Shown here: positions 7,245-12,407 of the stretch, one piece after another
Position numbering within the stretch: the stretch's first letter is position 1
Layout: each line of letters opens with the position of its first letter
Origin: Anaerolineae bacterium
GTDB taxonomy: Bacteria > Chloroflexota > Anaerolineae > B4-G1 > DUEL01
DNA length: 12,407 nt
Reading direction: 5' to 3'
Assembly: GCA_029932895.1 (NCBI GenBank)
Contig: JAOZPF010000054.1
Coordinates: 666-13,072 of the forward strand
The notes under the pieces: generated by a model
What the model saw: the letters and a program-made list of their open reading frames with translations, nothing else
Database searches by the model: none
What the model was told of the DNA's origin: nothing
Program-made: the position numbers and the translations under genes

Positions 7245-8360
7245 ATGGAGAAAAAACGGGTGTTGGTAGTCGAGGATCACTTCCCCCTACAGCAAGCGAT
7301 AAAGACAATCTTGCGCCTGGAGGGGTATGAGGTGGAGACCGCCGCCAACGGTGTGGAGGGGCTGGCGAAGATGGAGGCGAAGCGGCCCGATTTGATTGTG
7401 GCGGACATTATGATGCCCGAGATGGATGGATACGAGTTCTACGAAACGGTGCGCCGGCGTTCCGAGTGGGTCTCGATCCCCTTTATCTTTTTGACGGCGC
7501 GAGCAGAGAGAGAGGATGTATTGCGGGGCAAGGCGATGGGGGCAGAGGATTATATCACCAAGCCCTTTGATCCCCAGGAGTTGGTGGTGACGGTGCGGGC
7601 GCGGCTGGAGCGGGTAGAGGCGGTTCAAAAAGCCACCGCCGCCGAGTTCGAGCGGCTGAAGCAAGAGATCGTCACGGTGCTGAGCCACGAGCTGCGAACG
7701 CCGCTCACCTATGTGACGGGATACACCGATCTGGCGTTGGAGGATGCAGCCAACCTCTCCCCAGATGGCATGATCGAGTTCTTGCAGGGTATCAAGCGCG
7801 GGGCGGACCGGCTGAATCGTCTGGTGGAGGACCTCCTGTTGCTGGTGCGGCTGGATACAGGGCGGGCGGCGGAAGAATTCCGGCAATTGGTGCGGACAAA
7901 CTCCAGCTTGGGCTTGCTGGTGGAGCGAGTGGTCAGGCGGTACGCGGAACAGGCGCAAAAGCACGGGGTGACCCTGGATGTGGCTTTGCTGCCTGACCTC
8001 CCGCCGGTACGGCTCTGCGAGCCGTTCCTCGAGGACGCGCTGGGCCGGCTTGTCGAGAATGGGATCAAGTTTTCGCACGACGGTGAAGGGCGGGTGACGG
8101 TGCACGCTCAGGTGGTCGGTGACTGTGTCGAGATCGCCATTGTGGACAAGGGAGTGGGTATCCCTCCCGCCGAGCTGCCCCGCGTGTTCGACCGTTTCTA
8201 CCAGGTCGACCGGCAACGTATGGAGCAGCAGGGGATGGGGTTGGGGTTGGCGATCGCACGTGAGTTGGTCCGCTTGCACGGCGGCGACATCACGGCGCAA
8301 AGCGAAGTGGGCAGGGGGAGCGCTTTTGTCATCCGCCTGCCGATTGCGCGCAGCGAGTAG
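7245..8360 (+). CDS. Receiver-histidine kinase fusion (N-terminal REC, intact kinase)
   Basis: 371 residues: a receiver (about 4-122) with the acidic pair in VEDH, phospho-acceptor Asp54 in VADIMMPEMDG and Lys in TKPF; a short helical linker; HisKA with His148 in VLSHELRTP; and a HATPase with Asn272 (LVENGIKFS), DKGVGIP and MGLGLA. No sensor domain or membrane segment is visible, so the receiver itself is the likely input, and phosphate on Asp54 may tune kinase activity. It has the same layout as the gene before it but keeps every catalytic residue, which suggests an active/inactive pair from an old duplication. GGAGG ends five bases before ATG 7245; the gap to the previous stop is 18 bases. 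The likely output is the response regulator just downstream. Family certain; signal flow inferred. Confidence 0.93.
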   Translation: MEKKRVLVVEDHFPLQQAIKTILRLEGYEVETAANGVEGLAKMEAKRPDLIVADIMMPEMDGYEFYETVRRRSEWVSIPFIFLTARAEREDVLRGKAMGAEDYITKPFDPQELVVTVRARLERVEAVQKATAAEFERLKQEIVTVLSHELRTPLTYVTGYTDLALEDAANLSPDGMIEFLQGIKRGADRLNRLVEDLLLLVRLDTGRAAEEFRQLVRTNSSLGLLVERVVRRYAEQAQKHGVTLDVALLPDLPPVRLCEPFLEDALGRLVENGIKFSHDGEGRVTVHAQVVGDCVEIAIVDKGVGIPPAELPRVFDRFYQVDRQRMEQQGMGLGLAIARELVRLHGGDITAQSEVGRGSAFVIRLPIARSE

Positions 8361-8364
8361 AAAA

Positions 8365-9018
8365 ATGCCCAAGATTCGCGTGGTTCTAGCCGATGACCAT
8401 CGCCTGGTGCGCGAGGGTTTCCGCGCCCTGCTGAGCGCAGAGCAGGATATCGAGGTCGTGGGGCAGGCGGTGGATGGACGGGAGGCGATGCGGGTGGTCG
8501 GGCAAACACGGGCCGATGTGCTGGTTATGGACTTGCAGATGCCTGGTATGTCTGGCCTGGAGGCACTGCGCCAGTTGAAAAAGCAGAACTCGCCGGTGCG
8601 GGTGCTGGTGCTGACGATGCACAAAGAGATTCAGGATGTCCTGCGGGTGCTGCGGGCTGGTGCGGCTGGCTATATCCTCAAAGATGCTGCGGCGACCGTG
8701 CTGGCGGAAGGGATCCGCACCGTACATCAAGGGGATGTCTATCTCGACCCAACAATCTCGACGCGGGTGGTCACTCTGCTGCTGGAGCGGTTGGGGGACG
8801 AGGAGCTGGCGACACCGTTGGACGTGCTGACGGATCGGGAGCGGGAGGTGCTGCAACTCATTGGGGAGGGGCGCAGCCGCCAAGAGATCGCCGAAACTCT
8901 CTGCGTGAGTCCCAAAACGGTGGATGCTCACCGGGCCAACATCATGCGGAAGCTGAACGCTGAGGACACTGCGGCGCTGGTGCGAATCGCGGTTCGTTAT
9001 GGGATGGTATCGCTGTAG
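8365..9018 (+). CDS. NarL/LuxR-family DNA-binding response regulator
   Basis: 217 residues. N-terminal receiver (about 3-120) with the acidic pair in LADDH, phospho-acceptor Asp56 in VMDLQMPGMSG, Thr in VLTM and Lys in YILKDA. The C-terminal LuxR-type helix-turn-helix (about 150-213) has LTDREREVLQLIGEG and the recognition stretch VSPKTVDAHRANIMRKL. All residues for phosphorylation and DNA binding look intact, so this is the transcriptional output of the operon. The start lies 4 bases after the preceding stop, with no clear Shine-Dalgarno sequence, so translational coupling to the upstream kinase is likely. Candidate targets are the two promoters of this locus, but no NarL-type site is provable here. 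Confidence 0.95.
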   Translation: MPKIRVVLADDHRLVREGFRALLSAEQDIEVVGQAVDGREAMRVVGQTRADVLVMDLQMPGMSGLEALRQLKKQNSPVRVLVLTMHKEIQDVLRVLRAGAAGYILKDAAATVLAEGIRTVHQGDVYLDPTISTRVVTLLLERLGDEELATPLDVLTDREREVLQLIGEGRSRQEIAETLCVSPKTVDAHRANIMRKLNAEDTAALVRIAVRYGMVSL

Positions 9019-9027
9019 GCACTTGCC

Positions 9028-9118
9028 CATATCCCCCCGCTCGTGGATGGGGATGCTGTGGGGCAAGCTGCCAGCTTGCGCGGGGTGCGCCATGTCCCCC
9101 CGCTCGTGGGGGTGATGC
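9028..9118. repeat. Pair of CRISPR-like or REP-like repeats
   Basis: Copy A (9028-9056) and copy B (9091-9118) share 18 of their first 19 bases and a GATGC end; copy A has one extra base in between. Each is partly palindromic: ATCCCC/GGGGAT in A, and CCCCC/GGGGG around a seven-base loop in B. Length, C/G-hairpin form and the GGGGTGA piece of copy B recall type I-E CRISPR repeats, and the 63-base period is close to the usual 61. There are only two imperfect copies, the sequence between them contains its own palindrome, and no cas gene is near, so a decayed array or a REP-type repeat are both possible. Confidence 0.5.
9063..9079. repeat. Perfect short inverted repeat (hairpin)
   Basis: GCAAGCT (9063-9069) and AGCTTGC (9073-9079) form a perfect seven-base stem around GCC. 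It lies about 45 bases after the response-regulator stop, between the two repeat copies. It may protect or end the operon transcript; without a T-run it is not a standard terminator. Confidence 0.55.
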
Positions 9119-9173
9119 CACGTAGAGATAGAAGGGGGCGGGCCAGGGCAAACGCATTTATTCACTCACCCGA

Positions 9174-9215
9174 CCCGAATTGTCAAATCCGGGCCACAGC
9201 GAGACCCAATTCGGG
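9174..9215. repeat. Spaced 9-base perfect inverted repeat
   Basis: CCCGAATTG (9174-9182) and CAATTCGGG (9207-9215) are exact reverse complements separated by 24 bases. Half-sites begin 33 bases apart, about three helical turns, so a dimeric regulator could bind both on one DNA face. It lies about 120 bases before the next gene. Operator, remnant terminal repeat, or chance are all open. Confidence 0.45.
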
Positions 9216-9291
9216 CAACTTGGTGTAGTTGCTATTTCTCCGTGTGGCCCCAGAGCAGGTGCAATGATCTGCCGCGAGCAGAGAACAGGCC

Positions 9292-9320
9292 TTGCCTTCC
9301 TCTGCCTTCTATGCTAAAGT
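9292..9320 (+). promoter_or_regulatory. Possible extended -10 promoter for the REC-ATPase operon
   Basis: TTGCCT (9292-9297) and TAAAGT (9315-9320) are 17 bases apart, each 4 of 6 to consensus, with TGC just before the -10 box. Transcription would begin near 9327, only 11 bases before ATG 9338, leaving little beyond the GAGG ribosome-binding site. Moderate match; other promoters in the gap are possible. Confidence 0.35.
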
Positions 9321-9337
9321 ACACGCGAGGTTCCCAT

Positions 9338-10483
9338 ATGAGTGCCAAGATATTGATTGTTGACGACGACCTGGAGAGCTTGAAGCTCGTGGGACTGATG
9401 CTCCAGTCCCGTGGGTATGATATCATCGCCGCGCGGAGCGGCCTGCAGGCCCTCAGCAAGGCGGCGGACCAGATGCCCGACTTGGTGATCCTCGACGTGA
9501 TGATGCCCGGCATGGACGGGCTGGAGGTCTGCCGCCGGCTGCGTGCCCACCCCGCCACCGCCGATGCGCCCATTATTATGTTCACCGCCAAGTCCCAGGT
9601 GGAGGACAAAGTGGCTGGCCTCAAGGCGGGGGCGGATGAGTACCTGACCAAACCGATTCACCCGACGGAACTGCTAACCCGCGTTGAGGTACTCCTGGCC
9701 AGGATGGGCCGTCCAGCCGCCAGGCCGACGATGGCGCTCAAGGCGGATGTCATTGGGTTCCTGGGTTGCAAGGGTGGGGTAGGGACCAGTACGTTGGCGA
9801 TCAATATGGCTGTTGCGCTTGCGCGGGAGCGGGCGAAGGAGGAAAAGGTCATGCTGGCCGAGTTCCGCAACGGCCTGACGACGCTGGCGATGCAGTTGGG
9901 CTTGCAGCCGCGCGATAGTCTCCAAACCCTGGCCGAGCATGAGGTGAACGACCTGAACAGCGAGGTGGTGATGGCGCAGATGGACCGGCACAACACGGGG
10001 GTGATGGTGCTGGGTGGGGCGTTGGCTCCGCTAGCTGCCTCTGCACCGCTGGACGTGCCTCACGTGGAGGCGGTGATGCGCGCCCTGGGAGGGATAGCCA
10101 GATACTTGTTGGTGGATATGGGGGTGGGCCTGGGCGAGATCAACCAGACCATATTGCGGATGTGTGATTATGTGCTGGTGGTCGTCGAACCCCAGCGCGT
10201 GGCGCTGCGCCTGGCCGAATCATTGCTGGCTAGCCTGGACGAACTCGAGATCGGTCGCCATCGCGTGGGGGTCGCTATGGTGCACAAGACAGCGTCCGCG
10301 GCGACGTTGACCAAGGGAGTGGTGGAGGAAGCGCTGCAACGCGAGGTGGTGGGGATGGTGCCGCCGGCCCCGGAGCTGGCTTTTCACGCCGCCGATCAGG
10401 GTCAGCCAATGGTATTGCTGCAACCAGAGAGTCTGGCAGCCCGCCAATTGACCGAACTGGCCGAGTACCTGGTGGGCCGCTGA
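9338..10483 (+). CDS. Receiver domain fused to ParA/MinD-type ATPase (CpaE/TadZ-like)
   Basis: 381 residues. The receiver (about 3-122) has ILIVDDD, phospho-acceptor Asp53 in ILDVMMPGMDG, Thr in MFTAK and Lys in YLTKPI. After a short linker comes a P-loop ATPase (about 132-375) with the deviant Walker A GCKGGVGTST (Lys145) and a Walker B-like strand LLVDMG. The usual acidic DxD after the second strand (as in VDLD) is replaced by LAEFRNG, so hydrolysis may be altered. Receiver plus MinD-like ATPase is the layout of CpaE/TadZ proteins, which place pilus or secretion machinery at the cell pole; no pilus gene is seen here, so that role is unproven. ATG 9338 is preferred because GAGG lies seven bases upstream and the receiver fold begins there; an in-frame GTG at 9242 would add 32 unlikely residues. 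Its stop overlaps the next start by one base. Confidence 0.88.
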   Translation: MSAKILIVDDDLESLKLVGLMLQSRGYDIIAARSGLQALSKAADQMPDLVILDVMMPGMDGLEVCRRLRAHPATADAPIIMFTAKSQVEDKVAGLKAGADEYLTKPIHPTELLTRVEVLLARMGRPAARPTMALKADVIGFLGCKGGVGTSTLAINMAVALARERAKEEKVMLAEFRNGLTTLAMQLGLQPRDSLQTLAEHEVNDLNSEVVMAQMDRHNTGVMVLGGALAPLAASAPLDVPHVEAVMRALGGIARYLLVDMGVGLGEINQTILRMCDYVLVVVEPQRVALRLAESLLASLDELEIGRHRVGVAMVHKTASAATLTKGVVEEALQREVVGMVPPAPELAFHAADQGQPMVLLQPESLAARQLTELAEYLVGR

Positions 10484-11154
10484 TGCGTCCCTCGCCAGCG
10501 CTCGCGCACCCTTGGGACCTGCCACCTGACGCGGCTCGTGCGCTTCAGGAGCGGTTGCGAGCCAGGGTGCGGATCGAGCCGCTGCCGTCACCCATTCGGG
10601 TTGTGGGTGGGGTGGACGTGAGCGTTAAGCAGGGGGTGGCGCGGGCCGCTGTTGTGCTTCTTTCGTCGCCGGGGATGGAACCGCTGGAGGCCGCCACCGC
10701 AGAGATGGAGGTCGCTTACCCCTACGTGCCGGGGCTGTTGGCCTTCCGCGAGGGGCCGGTGGTGATGGCGGCGCTGGCGAGGCTTGAGGGACAGCCTGAC
10801 GTGCTGATTTTTGACGGCCAGGGAGTGGCACACCCTCGTCGCATGGGGCTGGCGGCGCACATCGGTCTCTTGCTGGATTGGCCGAGCGTGGGCTGTGCCA
10901 AGTCCAGGCTGTTGGGTCGGCACCGGGATGTGCCGCCGGAACGGGGGAGCTGGGTGGAGTTGTTGGAGGGGGAGGAGGTCATAGGCGTTGTCCTCCGCAC
11001 GCGGACAAACGTGCGGCCGGTCTATGTCTCGGTGGGCCACCGGGCGGACCTGGGAACGGCGGTGGAACTGGTGCTTTCCTGTTGCACTCGCTACCGGCTG
11101 CCGGAGCCGATCCGTTGGGCGCATCGCGTGGCCGGCGGGGAGCGCTTCCCATAG
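10483..11154 (+). CDS. nfi: Endonuclease V (deoxyinosine-specific repair nuclease)
   Basis: 223 residues, the usual family length. Endonuclease V recognises deaminated adenine (inosine) in DNA and nicks at the second phosphodiester bond 3' of it. Family motifs are all present in order: GGVDVS with catalytic Asp45, the PYVPG wedge (80-84), FREGP with Glu90, the block IFDGQGVAHPRRMGLA with Asp111, CAKSRL, and PVYVSVGHR. Asp/Glu/Asp spacing agrees with the metal-binding triad of known enzymes. The start ATG overlaps the stop of the receiver-ATPase gene (TGATG), so translation is probably coupled. Bacterial endonuclease V is normally a stand-alone housekeeping gene, so its position behind a signalling ATPase is unusual. 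The product is very likely active. Confidence 0.95.
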   Translation: MRPSPALAHPWDLPPDAARALQERLRARVRIEPLPSPIRVVGGVDVSVKQGVARAAVVLLSSPGMEPLEAATAEMEVAYPYVPGLLAFREGPVVMAALARLEGQPDVLIFDGQGVAHPRRMGLAAHIGLLLDWPSVGCAKSRLLGRHRDVPPERGSWVELLEGEEVIGVVLRTRTNVRPVYVSVGHRADLGTAVELVLSCCTRYRLPEPIRWAHRVAGGERFP

Positions 11155-11160
11155 GGAGGT
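11154..11160 (+). promoter_or_regulatory. Ribosome-binding site supporting a TTG start
   Basis: GGGAGGT ends five bases before TTG 11166. It is a strong Shine-Dalgarno sequence at ideal spacing and there is no in-frame ATG nearby, so TTG is taken as the start of the sirtuin. Confidence 0.65.
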
Positions 11161-11165
11161 AGGGA

Positions 11166-11936
11166 TTGGAGAGAGAGGATTGGGAGAGTAATTTGGGGCG
11201 CGTCGCTGCCCTGGTGCGCGAGTCCAGGTACGTTGTGGCTCTGACCGGAGCTGGCATCAGCACACCCTCTGGAGTGCCGGACTTTCGCACGCCCGGCGAA
11301 GGGCTGTGGGAAAAGGTCGACCCGATGGCGGTGGCCTCGCTTGCCGCTTTCCGTCGCGACCCAGCCAGTTTTTTCCACTGGGTCGCGCCCCTGATCGAGC
11401 TTATGCGGCGCGCTAAACCAAACCCGGCCCACCTGGCTCTGGCGCAGTTGGAAGCGGCTGGCGTGCTGAAGGCCGTCATCACGCAGAACATCGACGGGCT
11501 TCACCAGGCGGCAGGATCGCGCCGGGTCCTGGAACTGCACGGCAGCCCACGTACAGCGACCTGCCTGGATTGTTTCCACCATTGGCCTGGCGAGGAGACG
11601 ATGGCGGCGGTGGCGAGGGGGGAGGTTCCCCGTTGCCCTGCCTGTGGCGGCATACTCAAGCCAGACGTGATTCTGTTCGGCGAGCAGTTGCCAGCGTTGG
11701 TGCTGGACGATGCTCTGGAAGAGGTCCGCCGGGCCGACCTGATACTGGTAGCTGGCTCCTCGTTGATGATTGCCCCCGCTGCCAATATGCCGGCTCGCGT
11801 CAGCGCCCACGGTGGTAGCGTCATCATTTTCAACCGGCAGGCCACCTATGCTGACGCCTTCGCCGTGGCTATCTTTCGCCAGGACGTGGCGGTCGCGCTG
11901 CCTCGCCTGGCAGCGCTTTGCCTGGAGGCGCATTGA
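11166..11936 (+). CDS. Sir2-family NAD-dependent protein deacylase
   Basis: 256 residues from a TTG start. It removes acyl groups from protein lysines using NAD+, releasing nicotinamide and O-acetyl-ADP-ribose. Motifs: GAGIS (28-32), GVPDFR (36-41), TQNIDGLH (106-113), catalytic His125 in ELHGS, a zinc site with Cys133, Cys136, Cys157 and Cys160, FGEQLP, and GSSLMIAPA. The Tyr-x-x-Arg pair that marks desuccinylase-type sirtuins such as E. coli CobB is not evident after the RRDP stretch, so ordinary deacetylase activity is favoured (inference). It starts 11 bases after the endonuclease V stop and overlaps the next gene by one base, so it belongs to the same operon. Targets unknown; the neighbouring signalling proteins are possible but unproven. 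Confidence 0.93.
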   Translation: MEREDWESNLGRVAALVRESRYVVALTGAGISTPSGVPDFRTPGEGLWEKVDPMAVASLAAFRRDPASFFHWVAPLIELMRRAKPNPAHLALAQLEAAGVLKAVITQNIDGLHQAAGSRRVLELHGSPRTATCLDCFHHWPGEETMAAVARGEVPRCPACGGILKPDVILFGEQLPALVLDDALEEVRRADLILVAGSSLMIAPAANMPARVSAHGGSVIIFNRQATYADAFAVAIFRQDVAVALPRLAALCLEAH

Positions 11937-12407
11937 TGAGCGATTCGACGTTGGAGAATCGGGTTGCTTACCTGGAACGTATCATCGAGATCAGCCGCTC
12001 TCTCAACTCCACCCTCAACCTGCCCCTGCTGCTCAACCAGATCGTGGAGGTGGGCCGGGAGCTGACCGGCAGCGAGGCCAGTTCTCTGATGTTACTGGAC
12101 CGCGAGACCGGCGACCTGCATTTTGAGGCAGCGACAGGAGCGCGGAGTGCCGAGATTCGCGATGTTATCGTCCCGGCAGAAGGCAGTGTGGCTGGCTGGG
12201 TGGCGCAGCACGAGCAGCCGGTGATCGTGGCGGATGCCCAGAACGACCCCCGCTTTCACCGTCAGACGGACGAAGAGATCGGCTTCCGGACCCGCTCACT
12301 CATCGCCGTTCCCCTCACCGTCAAGGAAAAGGTGATCGGCGTGCTGGAGGCGGTGAACAAGGTGGGTGTGAGCGGGTTCACCGCCGACGATGTCGAAATT
12401 CTCTCGA
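11936..12407 (+). CDS. GAF-domain signalling protein, N-terminal part only
   Basis: The frame stays open from ATG 11936 to the window edge, giving 157 complete codons. A short N-terminal helix (residues 1-20, ENRVAYLERIIEISRSL) leads into a GAF domain (about 20 to the edge) with SSLMLLDRETGDL, a GSVAGWVAQH turn and RSLIAVPL. It closely resembles GAF1 of the large kinase at 2160-5963, including the GWV-x-QHE stretch. The start overlaps the sirtuin stop (TGATG), with GGAGG upstream. The output domain is beyond the edge: histidine kinase, GGDEF cyclase or SpoIIE-type phosphatase are all possible. Confidence 0.85.
   Translation, partial: MSDSTLENRVAYLERIIEISRSLNSTLNLPLLLNQIVEVGRELTGSEASSLMLLDRETGDLHFEAATGARSAEIRDVIVPAEGSVAGWVAQHEQPVIVADAQNDPRFHRQTDEEIGFRTRSLIAVPLTVKEKVIGVLEAVNKVGVSGFTADDVEILS

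Larger units (their letters stand above)
9019..9337. other. Intergenic region between the two operons
   Basis: These 319 bases hold a pair of similar 28-29-base repeats 63 bases apart, a GC-rich hairpin between them, a separate spaced inverted repeat (9174-9215) and a possible promoter next to the following gene. Several hairpins could end the kinase operon, but none is followed by a T-run, so no classic intrinsic terminator is called. I find no convincing small coding region. Confidence 0.75.

Noticed and set aside
7287..8624. Long reverse-strand open frame (445 codons) spanning two genes
   Set aside because: It is antisense to the receiver-kinase and response regulator, both of which have complete catalytic motifs; there is no domain or ribosome-binding support.
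9031..9112. Intrinsic terminator for the kinase operon
   Set aside because: Stable hairpins exist but no T-run follows any of them, so a classic terminator cannot be claimed.
9028..9118. Functional CRISPR array
   Set aside because: There are only two imperfect units, a palindrome where the spacer should be, and no cas genes; kept only as a CRISPR-like repeat pair.
9242..9337. Upstream GTG start for the REC-ATPase
   Set aside because: The extra 32 residues precede the first strand of the receiver and cross the predicted promoter; ATG 9338 has GAGG at good spacing.
9338..10483. Plasmid or chromosome partition ParA
   Set aside because: There is no parB or parS-like array, and a receiver domain at the N-terminus fits the CpaE/TadZ group better.

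Overview
The window is GC-rich, tightly packed bacterial DNA. The large soluble PAS/GAF histidine kinases, the N-terminal receiver-kinase proteins and the short GC-rich repeats between genes are typical of Chloroflexota (Anaerolineae-like lineages). That assignment is inferred from style and protein flavour; the window holds no rRNA or tRNA to prove it.

Left part (1-2159): a membrane-bound HAMP-GAF histidine kinase runs leftward off the window edge. A 347-base divergent control region separates it from the rightward genes. This region carries a good sigma70-type promoter on each strand, one palindromic element inside the left gene's leader, and a pair of near-identical repeat units between the promoters.

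Middle part (2160-9018): a four-gene rightward signalling operon with gaps of 12, 18 and 4 bases. It encodes a 1267-residue soluble kinase (3 PAS, 3 GAF, PAS, HisKA, HATPase), a receiver protein fused to a kinase-like module whose phospho-accepting His is replaced by Asn, a receiver protein fused to an intact kinase, and a NarL/LuxR-type DNA-binding response regulator. The set looks like a branched phosphorelay: a cytosolic sensor feeds receiver-kinase intermediates and ends in a transcription factor. The pseudokinase would be a scaffold or allosteric element.

A 319-base gap (9019-9337) holds a pair of CRISPR-like or REP-like repeats, two further inverted repeats and a possible extended -10 promoter.

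Right part (9338-12407): a second rightward operon whose first two genes, and last two genes, overlap by one base (TGATG). It encodes a receiver domain fused to a ParA/MinD-type ATPase (CpaE/TadZ-like), endonuclease V, a Sir2 NAD-dependent deacylase, and the start of a GAF-domain protein cut by the window edge. Coupling a phospho-regulated P-loop ATPase to inosine-DNA repair and a sirtuin is the least expected gene combination here. The most notable protein is the receiver-pseudokinase.
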